Origin: Ceratodon purpureus
Taxonomy: Eukaryota > Streptophyta > Bryopsida > Pseudoditrichales > Ditrichaceae
Assembly: GCA_014871385.1 (NCBI GenBank)
Contig: CM026426.1
Span: 64,337,877-64,401,876 of the forward strand
DNA length: 64,000 bases
Direction: 5' to 3'
This document shows positions 33,240 to 43,081 of the stretch, piece by piece. Both the position numbers and the translations under genes were made by a program. The notes below the pieces were generated by a model that saw only the letters and a list, made by a program, of their open reading frames with translations, did no database searches and was not told where the DNA came from. How positions within the stretch are numbered: the stretch's first letter is position 1; every line of letters begins with the position of its first letter.

Positions 33240-35000
33240 AGTGGCAATGGCAAGGTCTTAAAAGTTGACTGCCTCGGTGCCAAGGGACGGAGGGAAGAAG
33301 GTGAGAGAAAAGAGGAGGAGAGGGAGGAAGAGGAAGAGAAGGAAATGGGCGGGTGGCGGCGTGACTTGGCTCGAATGAGCAGCTTGGGCAGGTGGCGACT
33401 TGGGGAAGGGAAATCGGAACACCTTGCTGCGCAATGCTGGCGACTAGAGATGTCGGCTCCGCCTCCACTCAACGTATCAGGTCGGCAATTGTCCGGGGTG
33501 GACCTAGGAAATCCGAAGATTGAATTCCGGTTAGCACTATCACCTGGTCTCCAACTACCCGTGGTGACTGATTTTGCTCCTATGGCACCTTGAACGTTGC
33601 CCCACTCGATTTTCCAACCACTGCCCTCGAGGGAGATCCGGGATGATTTGGATAGGTCCTTTGGTTTTCGGATTCCGGATTCAGCAACTTCCCCAAAAGC
33701 TTTAAGGTTTTGTTCATGGCCCAATCATACTTGCACAAGATTGTAACAATCTTCTGCTTATTGGCCTCTCCAGTCTTGGACAAAATCTTCTCATCGAACA
33801 TCCGAGCCTTGTTGACGACCTCACCTGGTATACCTACTAGCTTTGGGATATTGCCAGGATCTGTGCCTGTCCTCCCTGAAACTTCTGGATTGTTTTGCTC
33901 TTAGCCGCCAGATCCGTGGTGAGTTTGGTTATCTGGAGCGCCAGTCGCTACTTCACGGCTCGGACTTGAGGTGCTTTCTTCAGAAACTCAATCTCCTATA
34001 GAAGTTCTTCATGCTAGCAACCTCCCATCGACACGCACACCGTCCTGAGCATGGACTCAATCTGCTCGTAAGTTGCCTGGATGTTCCGGGTTTCTCCCCG
34101 GAGAGCCCGGAATGGGTCATCCGAGAAACCTCGCTTGGAACTGACCACGTTCCTCGCCGTATCGTACCGAGCCGTTGAAGGTTCCGCGTGGTAGGAGGTG
34201 GTCCATTGGGATCTTGACTTGGAGTGGGACTTTGCTGGAGCGGTGTCCGGGAGAGGCTCTACTTCCAATTCCGCTTCCGTGGATCCCGTATTGGTATCAC
34301 CCCCGCCTTGTTCCTCTTCCTCACAGTGCTCCTCCTTGAATTCCATTAGGTCTTCAGCCACCTTGTAGTCCACCTCCTCTTCTTCTGTTAGAACTTCCTT
34401 CGCTTGGTAGAGGTGATACAAGATCAGGGAGATCGGAGCCGGCTTCTTTCCGATTCCGGGTAGTAACTTCTCCACGACATACGATATGATCTGAGCCGAG
34501 TTCACGGGTATGTCACTAGTAAGGGCACCGAAGATGGTGTTTCCTACTATGATGGTGACTCGGGTTTTATTTTGACGGGTACATGATTGGAATGAGAAAA
34601 GCTAAGACCTGTCTCTCTCTCCTATCCTTACTCGCATCTACCAGAAATCCATCGTTCCTATGGATCTTCCCGCTAAACCTATGCTGGATATACTTATCCG
34701 CCTCGCCAGCCCAACCGAGCCCTTACTAAACGAAATTGTAAGTTTCCGCCCACACTTCCGTGGTCCACTGAGCCAGGAGCCCTCGGATTGAATTATCCCA
34801 CTAGTTATCCGGCCCCTCTACCAACTCTCTCACCATCGCCTCATCCTTCAGTATCTAGGGCTAGGCAAGCAATCTCTGGCACCTCATATGAGTGAGGTCA
34901 TCTATCAACTCCTGCATCTCTGTCGGAACACGCGTTGTACGAAATATCCCCCTAAGGTGTTCAAAAGTGATAAAACACCTTAAAAGTGACTCGTGTATCG
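33240..35000 (-). pseudogene. Gag-like ORF, family A (gag1)
   Basis: Reads EMQELIDDLTHMRCQRLLA near 34860-34920, then VRELVEGPDN, WTTEVWAETYNFV, LGWAG, FSGKIHRNDGF and LAFLIPIMYP. It continues with EEEVDYKVAEDLMEFKEEH (34370) and DDPFRALRGETRN then CVSMGGC (34020), and ends in a coiled coil and KIVTILCKYDWAMNKTLKLL (33730). It is a close paralogue of gag2 (36726 onward). Direct comparison shows TAG for Trp twice at 34855-34857 and 34861-34863 (gag2 has WPWP), TAG for Gln at 34801-34803 (gag2 has NQW), and TAG-TAA for Leu-Gln near 34732. It is non-functional. Confidence 0.6.
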
Positions 35001-35059
35001 TTCCTGGGATTCTGTGAAGTGAGTAGAGTAGAGTGAAGCGGGTGGAGGTGTCAAACAAC

Positions 35060-35860
35060 CCAAAAGGTAAGCAAAACCGGAGGTTTAAACTACCTCCTAT
35101 CCGGTTTTCCGGAAAGTCAAATCCGGATCCTTTCCTTTCCGGATCCGGAAACTCGGATCTTGCAAACCCGGATCATGCACCCGGATCGGGTACTCGGATC
35201 TTTAAATCCAGATTTTCCAATCCGGTCTTTAGCTGAAATGAAACTCTTTTCTTTAAACCTTTTACCCTCTAGCCCTTTCACATCTGGCTCTATGTGCTAA
35301 AACATCTACCACTATTAGTTTTGTGCTATCTAACTAAAAAAATTAACACTAAAACAATTTTTCTAACCTATTTTTACTGCTATCTAGCTAAAAACTAACT
35401 TTGCATGTTCCCTCAATCTCCACTTTCGTTGTCGGATTTGTAGGGCTGAGCACCTTGAGCGCTACGGGTGTCACAGCTAAATCTCACGTAGCTCACTATC
35501 TGACCCGACAGCATGAAATCCGGCAATCCAACTACCGGTGAATCTAGAAAAGACACCTCACCACTCGTGCACTCTCTACTCACAATTCGCAAAAGGAACT
35601 TTAAATCCTAACACCCCCGCTTATATACTTAGGAAATCATTAAATCCAACGCAGCGTTTAATTGTAGCTGCCATCTTACCGGTCCTACCGTTATCCGGTC
35701 ATGATGGCTCCCGCATCAGATTGGATCCCACACGCGGTTATTGCAACGGTCAACTCTTGACCGGATCCCAATCCCGTTTCTCCATTTGGTTTCTTGGATC
35801 TCGATTTAAGAATATATTTCGTGGTTAACTGTTTTAATAATTCTTAAGTATTCAGTTCCG
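35060..35860 (-). repeat. LTR-like upstream block of gag1
   Basis: Read on the minus strand it aligns with 36400-36700 in front of gag2, in the opposite genomic orientation. Shared blocks include GGTCAA then AGTTGACCGTT, ATCATGACC, a GC-rich ATTAA core (plus-strand 35651-35672), TAAGCGGGG, TTGTGAGTAGAGAGTG, ACGAGTGGTGAG and GATTCACCGG. Many ATCCGG strings occur at 35080-35225. LTR ends were not pinned down. Confidence 0.5.
35620..35627 (-). promoter_or_regulatory. Possible TATA box of the gag1 LTR
   Basis: TATATAAG on the minus strand, just upstream of the conserved GTGAGTAGAGAGTG block. The matching site in the gag2 copy is ATATGTAAG, so that copy has lost the motif. The gag3 element has TATAAAA in the equivalent place. 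Confidence 0.4.
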
Positions 35861-36399
35861 ACTATCCCCTAATTTGGATAGTGTCTAGCCTATCTTTACC
35901 TACTAAACCAAAGAAAAGAAAAAATAAATGAATTCTAACTCCGGTTAGGGAACATCCGGTTAATTCCTACTTACTTAGATCCCACAGACGTTCATGGAAT
36001 CACGAAATTACAAAATGAGTTATATCGAGTGTTTTCAGCGGCACATGATGAAGATGAGGTGTACATCGATTGTAAGTATAAGTACTTTGGGTATATGGAT
36101 TGGCTGGACCAGTAAATAATAAACAACACTATAAACATCACGCATACATTTGAGTTTGTCCACAAAAAGCCAAGGGGCCGCAACTACTGAGAGAATTTAT
36201 CATTCATACTTTAGAAGCTGAAATGTGTGGAATCCCAGAATGTTAGAAATAACCAGATATCCCCCAAATCGGAACTAAATTTCATTCAAATTTTCTTTTT
36301 TTTTGGTTGAGTAGGTAAAAATAGACAAGAAATAAACCGATTTAGTAGTTAGTCAAAACCGGATCCTCAAAAATCATTAAAACAGCTTCACCGGAACCT

Positions 36400-36725
36400 T
36401 TTCTCAGATAAAGTAATCGGATCCGATCAGGTCAAAAGTTGACCGTTACAGTAAGCGCGTCCAGGCTCTGATCCGACGCGGTGGTAATCATGACCAGATA
36501 ATGGTCGGATTGGTACGATGGCGGCAACAATTAAGCGCCGCCTTGTAATAATGATCCGGTGGATATGTAAGCGGGGATGTTTAGGGTTTGGAGTTCTTTT
36601 TGTAGATTGTGAGTAGAGAGTGAACGAGTGGTGAGATGTCCTTTACGATTCACCGGCAGTTAGATTGCCAAGTTTCCTATTTTCAGATCAAGTATGTCAA
36701 GTAGCGCGCGACGTAAGGATTAACC
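36400..36725 (+). repeat. LTR-like upstream block of gag2
   Basis: Homologous to 35520-35830 in inverted orientation (see that block) and more loosely to 55200-55420 upstream of gag3. The conserved core GCGGCAACAATTAAGCGCC is at 36521-36539. The block ends shortly before the gag2 ATG at 36726. GCGCGCGAC at about 36704 lies where a primer-binding site might be, but this is unproven. Confidence 0.5.
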
Positions 36726-38646
36726 ATGGATCCTATAGCACTCCGAAACATCAACCTTGTGATTCCGGAGATGGAGGAAACAATCCAGGAAATGATAGAT
36801 GACCTCACCCGGATGCCGTGTCAGGAATTGCTATCTTGGCCTTGGCCGTTGAGGAATGAGCCAATGGTGAGGGAGTTAGAGAAAGGTCCGGAGAATCAGT
36901 GGGACCACAGAGTCCGGGGTCATCCGACAATGTGGACAATTGAAATGTGGGCGGACACTTACAATTTTGTTCTGCAAGGATTAGGTTGGGCGACCTTAAC
37001 GGATGGTTTTATCAATTGTAGATTCGCGAGGAAGATCCACAAGAATGACGAATACTCCTGAGTAGAAGACTGTAAGGATTTGAGAGAGAGAAAAGTCTTA
37101 GCCTTCCTCATCCCAATCCTGTATCCGATAAAACCGAACCAAGTCAGAGTGACGGTAGGGAACACCACCTTTGGTGCCCTTATCGGACACAGGGAAGTCA
37201 ATTGGGCCCAGATCGTCAAAGACGTTGTCAGAGACTCTTGCGTGGAATTGGGAAGAAGCCAACCCCCATCATCACGTTCCTGTTTCATCGATTCGAGAAG
37301 CGAGGCTGCCTAGTGGAGAAGGAGGAAGATGGCATCAAGGTGGCACGAGCCCTCATGTACTTCAAGGAGGATAAGGACACCCAGGCCAGCAAACACGGAG
37401 GGGACAATACGGATACGCGGTTGTTACTCCACACATACCATGGCAAACCAGGAATTAAATCCCAGACCCCTAGACAAAACTTGGAGTTAGAAGAAGACAC
37501 CAAGGCAACAGGAAGTCAGCAGCAACTTGCTAAGGCGGACAGGGAGTTAGGAGCAGCTCACCATGGAGACCAGGAATATGAAGACGGTCACACTAGGTGT
37601 TGCGACTAAGATTAGCGGACTGCCATAGTATATAGCTCAATAATAGAATCGTAGGAGCCACTTTCGGTTGTTAGAACTGTTGAGTTAGTTTTATAAGTTA
37701 GGGCTCGCAACTAAGACCTTAAGTCGTTTTTCTTTAGCTCTTTATGAACTCTGAATCCCGACTTGTATTCGGCACTGTTACCCACTCTTGGAATACACTT
37801 CTACCTTGCAGCATTTCTTTAGTCTCAGCCCGAGTAAGTCCTTACGCTTAGTCCTTATGCTGGTTGTAATAGTACATGTTATTCTATACTTTTCACATGT
37901 CTTGCTGCTCTCGGTTATTTGAACAGTCTCTTGTGTCCCATGCCCTACTTGGAATGCTGAATGTAGAACCACTCTAGAGTGACAGTTGGTCTTTTCTTGT
38001 TCCCGTATTCTCTTAGGGGCTGAGCCTTGGCACTCCATGACGCTCCTTTTCATTGCCTCTGACACTACCCACGGCTAAAGGCTCACAACCGAGCAGTCTC
38101 ATATAGCCTAACTTGCCCCTAATTCTATTCTAACAAATACGTTTTCCTTGGAATACTTTACAGTTTTTCCCTGATGCCCCTATCAGATCTCAGAACTCTC
38201 CATCTATAAAACCGGGTTAACAGGGGTCAACGGAAGTATAACCGCTTTGGGAGCTGACGCCGTTGAGATATAACTCCAAGTTGCGGTCCATGTGGGCGAC
38301 CTCTCATGAGATCGAACCTTTGACCGCTAGCGACGAAGTGCTTCCAAAAAACACTTCCGTGCAGAGGTTTCCAAATGACCCTTTCCGGACACTCCGGGAA
38401 GATACTTGGGACGCACAGGCAAATTCTGATCGGATTGAGTCACTGCTAAAGAGGGCTTGCGTGTCAATGGGCGGATGTGAGCCAAAGGATCTGCTCCGGA
38501 AGATCGGGGCTTTAAAAGAACAGCCTCAGCTCTGGGCAGAGAAGCAGCAGCTTGAGATTCGGGTGACGGAATTGACAGCGGAGTTGGCAGTCAAGAGTGA
38601 GGAAGTTCAGAGGTTCCGCGCAGAAATCCACGACATCAAGGTCTAG
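36726..38646 (+). pseudogene. Gag-like ORF, family A (gag2), interrupted
   Basis: Starts MDPIALRNINLVIPEMEE with LIDDLTRMPCQELLSWPWP-like sequence, then MVRELEKGPENQWD, WADTYNFVLQGLGW, FARKIHKNDEYS, a TGA at 37060, and LAFLIPILYPIKPNQVRVTV then GALIGH. A one-base frameshift near 37255 leads to KKPTPIITFLFHRFEK and DGIKVARALMYFKED. Homology to gag1 stops near 37430 and resumes at about 38263 with SKLRSMWATSHEIEP, DPFRTLREDTWDAQ, CVSMGGCEPKDLLRKIGALK and a coiled coil ending at the TAG 38644-38646. About 830 bases between the two halves have no counterpart in gag1. Confidence 0.6.
37431..38262. other. Insertion of unknown origin inside gag2
   Basis: This segment separates the two halves of gag2 and has no match in gag1. 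It begins near TTGTTACTCCACACAT and ends around GGAGCTGACGCCGTTGAG. No long frame or known element was seen. TATAAAACC lies near 38202. A small element or a rearranged LTR is possible. Confidence 0.4.
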
Positions 38647-38678
38647 TCTCAAAACACCTGTAAACTAGATCATGTGCT
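38640..38678 (+). repeat. 39-bp sequence shared with 48330-48368
   Basis: A block starting at the gag2 stop (TAGTCTCAAAAC, then a YTG, then AAACTAGATCATGTG) recurs at 48330-48368 with about four mismatches. It is the only match seen between the two neighbourhoods. In gag2 it covers the last codons and the start of the 3' UTR. Confidence 0.6.
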
Positions 38679-39257
38679 CTTCGTGGATGTCAACCAGAGA
38701 TCCTTGAGGACGACACCAAACTGTATGTGCTACATTCTTTGACCTTTTCAGGGTCATCTGAATTTTCCAAATGATGATAGCGTTATACCTAACGTTGCTA
38801 CAATTATTTTCCACTGGTATAATCTTTGCACAAGTTTGGAACTACATCGGAGTATATGGCGTAGGCGCAGAGGCCAGGACAGGTGCATTGGGCAATTAAG
38901 GTTGCGAGACAACTTTTACGTATACGAGTAGATTGGACGGAAGTGTGCTAGAACTAAATTCAAAGGTCTTCATCACCTATGTCTTCCACTTTCTCCACAT
39001 TGTGACCTTTATACCTCCCATTGGTTGCCTGCCGACTGGATCCAGGCATGCTTGCCCTTACGTGGATACATTGGTCCCTATAGACCTCACGGGGTAGGTT
39101 ATATTCAGCGGATAATACTTCAGGGAGTAGGTTACATTGTGATAGGATTTACGTAGACTAAGATTCTACTAGTAGTAATAGACTCTTCATCTTTTGGGAC
39201 TTAATGTTCCATACTTATACGGGACTACACATTCATGCTTGATCTATTATCTGCGGG
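38679..39257. other. 3' flank of gag2, no gene
   Basis: No supported frame. Sequence of mixed composition between the gag2 3' end and the kinase-like fragment. An upstream kinase exon could be hidden here, but no kinase N-lobe motif was found. Confidence 0.3.
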
Positions 39258-39764
39258 ATGGTGACTCTATATTATACATTTTACTTCTTGAATCAATATG
39301 ATATTTTTTACAATAATATGATGCACAATGACATTTCACCAGGAAATGTCTTGCTTCACTTCCCAGAGGATAAAGTTACCAAAGTCTACATTGGAGTATG
39401 TGATTGGGGCCTCGCAAGTCGAGTGAAGGAGGAGACACCTTCAAAGTATGGGTTCCCCAGTAAACATGAATTGAAGGCTTCTCAACGCCATCGTGGATTG
39501 TTTGTAGCTCCTTAGTTGTGGTACACTTATGGTAAGCCAAAATCAAAGACTTCACTGCAACGTATGCAAATGAAACACTTATATGTGCAAGCAGCTGATG
39601 CCTTCTCGGTTGGGAAGATAGCACAACTCATTTGGAACAGAAGATTTGACAAGGATGTTTTCAAGGACAGTGTGGAGATGTCTAGGTTTGGATTGGTGTT
39701 GAAGGAGCTCACAGCAGAAGACCTCATGTCCCGCTCTACCTTGGCAAAGGTCTTCTCCAGCTAG
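39258..39764 (+). pseudogene. Protein-kinase-like C-lobe fragment
   Basis: MMHNDISPGNVLLHF corresponds to the catalytic loop (H-R-D changed to H-N-D, with D, the P-x-N step and N all present). IGVCDWGLASRV corresponds to the D-F-G region as D-W-G. FVAP followed by a TAG at 39513-39515 matches the A-P-E motif with Glu replaced by the stop. After it WYTYGKPKSKTS, AADAFSVGKIAQLIWNRRFD and LTAEDLMSRSTLAKV resemble the F- to I-helix region, to a TAG at 39762. The glycine loop and the VAIK lysine are absent. It is a fragment of a diverged eukaryotic-type kinase, perhaps carried by an element. The 66-codon minus-strand frame inside it is a shadow. Confidence 0.6.
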
Positions 39765-40190
39765 ATAGGATCTCCCTATTATTTTTCAATTCCAAATTGT
39801 TGCTACTACAACAAAATTTAGAATTACAACATGTAGTGGTAGAAATGTAATATTCCATGTTCTTAACATGACCGAAAGATTTTTTGTAAGTGGTTGTTTG
39901 CCACAATTTTGGAATACAATTCAAATGACATAATGCTTCACCGTGGGCTTCTCCAAATATTTTTTGTAATCTTTTTGATGTTGCCCAATCTCACTACTTC
40001 CCCATATTCCCTAAAGCGCTCGCGCCCACCCGCGTGCGCCCTCTGCGGCGCTAAAGAAATTTATTATACCTTTACAAATAGTCAACCGGTCAACGACCCT
40101 TATCACACGGATGGAGGGGTCTACTTGACAAACGAGACAGAAAGACCAACTAACACACGGTCTGTCTATGTAGACAACCTTGAGTAGCAA
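39765..40190. other. No gene seen
   Basis: AT-rich to about 40000, then a short plus-strand frame is open (39894-40187) without recognisable content. From about 40199 sequence related to the 3' region of gag3 begins on the minus strand. Confidence 0.3.
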
Positions 40191-40198
40191 TTTTAGAT

Positions 40199-42563
40199 CC
40201 TGTAATTCCGGATCTTGGATCCCTAAAACTCCGAACTAGGGACTCCCTCCTATTTCTCCAGATGTTTGCGCCTGCACCCCCTTGTTGGGCCGGGCGCAAC
40301 TAGTGGTGTTACAATGGGCCACAGACAAGTTCTCTCATGCTGGTAACCGGCTGGCTAGCTAAGAGGCATTGATAAAGGCCCGTCTCTAGTTTGACAATGA
40401 TGAGGGTGTTCCCTGAACCGAATAGACCGGCTGTCAAACTCATTGGGGTGGAGTCGGAGATGACCCTGCCATCATGTCGTTGGCATTCCTTCAAGAAACG
40501 TTGGGGTCTCAAAGATTTTAACTCCATTTGGGATCCCAATTTTTTGAAGGCCGTCCAACGACTCCGGGAGACGGCCAGCTGCCCCTCTAGGATCCAACTC
40601 TAGCTTCTAAAGTACGGATGACCTATCGGGTGGCATGTCAGCCAAAAGATCCTACCATTTAGAGAAAACTGTGGTCAAAAAGGGGCCTTTGACATCCACA
40701 CGTGCAAAACAATGTAGCCCCAAAGCATGCACTTTTGATGGTGGCACCAATGGTGCCATCTGGCTGACAGCTGTGAAGTTTTGTGGGTCCAGCAAGGGGT
40801 CAAGCCAATCAACCCTGCCAACAGTGCCATTGCTGCCAGCATTGTAGCTACTGTTGCTGTTAGCGGGCAGCGACATGGACCAATGGACTTTTATGGGGAG
40901 GAGTGTGTTGGTAGCAGTTCAACTGCCACGGACTGTCTCAAAGGGCCCTCTTAGGACCCCATTTTTCTCCTAATGATGGTCTGATTGGTTGGAGGATCTT
41001 GTCCTGCCAAATTGGCTGGAAGATCCGTTGCATCCAAAGTGGGCTCTATGGCCGCAAGAAGATCCTTCACCAACTCCGGCATCTTCTCCTATTTATCCTT
41101 AAGCGCGACCGTCCGGTCATGCATGAAATCAATGATGGATTCCGTCTGCCGGTCCAAAAACTCTTGGTACACCGCACATTGGTTTGCTACGTCAATCGGA
41201 AGGACAAGAGTGTCCTTTACCCCAACTAAGTGGCGGGCAAAAGTTGCTGCTCATTCCCAAGCCTCGTCAAAGTCAGTCTGAGCGTCGTGAAGATTGTGTT
41301 CGGCCTTTTGGAGACGGAGCCGCATGTCCTCCATCTGTTCATTATGAGCTTCCCACCAAATCTCAAGATTCTGGTAACCCCTCTGCTTGGCAATACACTC
41401 ATCGGCTTTATTTGTTTGGGTGAGGTCAATGACTTTCGATTGACCTTTGATGTTTCGGCATAGTACCCGATTGACCAGCACCCGATTGACCTTCAATGTT
41501 TTGGCAAAGTACGCGATGTACTGAGCCATCTGGGTGGCCAAGCCGTTCATGTCCTCGTAGGGCTCTACAATATAGGCCAGCGGTCCGGTCGGCTTTGACA
41601 CCCGGGTAGCCGGACCTGGTCGTCCTGTAGTTCTAGATGGTTGTCTGACTTCCGTTTCAGTTGGCCGGCTCTTCTTCATCGCCTTGTAGGACAATGACAT
41701 TATCTCATACAAATTCAGCTCCGACTCCAAGGAGGATTCCGACTGCTCCTCTTCCTTGTACCTCTGGTGGCACTTTATTTGGTTGAACGTCGCCAACTCT
41801 ATATCAATTAGGAGCCCTTCACTAAAGTATAAGTAACCCAAGAAGCTCGGCATGGGATACAGGGCTTCTTCACCTTCCGGAGGTCCTGAATCTTCCGGTG
41901 GACCATTTCCTTCATCATGATTGCCCAATCAACTTGGATCTTTCCCGCCATTGCCCCAAGAGAAGTCGATGCCCAATTGGCCGTCACCCTCTTGGGCTTT
42001 TCCAGGTGGAAGATCAGATTAAGAAGTCTGATCACCAATCGGGTGTCTAAATTTACAATGTCTCTCACCGTCCATCCTTCCTTTGCATCACCACGATCTA
42101 AAAATGCATTGACCATGAACTCGGACCGGATCTCCGCTGTCAAAATATCTCCTAGCTTTAAGTTGTAAGCCTTCCTCCTGAGCTACACCGTCCACTACTC
42201 TGGAAATCCCCTAAGTGTTTCGAACCACTCGTTGTACTGGACCAATATCTCCTGCGTCGATCTTGGATCCATCAACCCCTACGATTTCTCCAAGAGCAAC
42301 TTGCACCCTATTATCTTCAGGTACATCCGGAGCTTCTCCCGGTCCTCTTCTGCATGGACCTGCGGCATAACCCGCTGAATCTTCAATGCCGGCAACTCAC
42401 TTCTGGTCCCTCTCCACTCTTCTAACCCCGATCAGCCATGACACTTATCGTCCTCACAATCCCTCCGAGAGCACCTGCACGCACAATCCCCATAGAGCCC
42501 CTCTTCTACTGGAAACACTTCCGGCTCACCATCTCTCTTCATCATCTTAGTACGTAGCTTCAT
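40199..42563 (-). pseudogene. Gag-like ORF, family A (gag7)
   Basis: Starts at the ATG 42563 (MKLRTKMMKRDGEPEVFP). It parallels gag3: LKIQRVMPQVHAEEDREKL against FRVQRVMPLMPADDDEKEL; GCKLLLEKS then TAG GLMDP against GCELLLDKAWGWK; TANWASTSLGAMAGKIQVDWAIMMKEMV against the gag3 segment with a TGA at that Trp; and LPIDVANQCAVYQEFLDRQ near 41200 against LPVDVANQCAVYQTFLTRQ. TAG stops at 42279-42281 (Trp in gag3), 42195-42197 and 42183-42185 (Lys/Gln positions) and about 41090. A frameshift is near 41900. A 3' UTR string, GATCCAAGATCCGGAATT, at 40204-40221 (minus) also occurs at 57604-57621 after gag3. Confidence 0.6.
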
Positions 42564-42599
42564 AGTCTAAAGGGAAAACTAAGTGCCTAAGGATTCACT

Positions 42600-42960
42600 A
42601 CACGACAAAAGATCAAATCAAAAGATTCTCTTGGATTTTTGGTACTCATTTTACACCCATCCTTCTCCGTGGCCATAATCCGTTAAACATTATTAGTAGC
42701 CATTTCTTAATAGCTGTTGTTGGTGGCGCTTTAATGTCGCAGCCTTTGTCTACGCAACAATTTTGTTCTCCGGCTAGTGATCCGTCCGGATGCCGATACC
42801 TCCGGTTTAGAGCTGGAGACGGTTGGCTCCACAACCGGAACCTTTAACTCGCCTCCGGTTTTCCTTCCAATACATGATCTCTTGCGACAACCGTCTTAAC
42901 ATTTAATTATTCTTACCTACGCTAATTATTCTAATCATATCAGGTACCAAACTATTAATT
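42600..42960 (-). repeat. LTR-like upstream block of gag7
   Basis: Minus-strand sequence contains the core GGCTGCGACATTAAAGCGCC (plus-strand 42725-42744), matching the cores upstream of gag1, gag2 and gag3. Several CCGG strings surround it. Ends are not defined. Confidence 0.45.
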
Positions 42961-43081
42961 TTTTTGTTTTTGAGCCAGGATTACTTTATCGCCCGACCAC
43001 ATGTAGAATTCACTTTCCACGGGCAAGGAGGTCGTCCAGCAGGAAGGAATCTCTTTACACACGTGGTGTGAGAAAAAAAAG

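Noticed and set aside
33288-33348. Purine-rich tract as a polypurine tract of a plus-strand element
   Set aside because: No LTR start follows it, and the flanking coding evidence is on the minus strand. It is treated as low complexity.
32569-33468. Full 299-codon minus-strand ORF as one protein
   Set aside because: Only the part from the ATG at 33081 matches a gag-like layout. The upstream third is antisense of a purine tract, and the last residues are past a frameshift.
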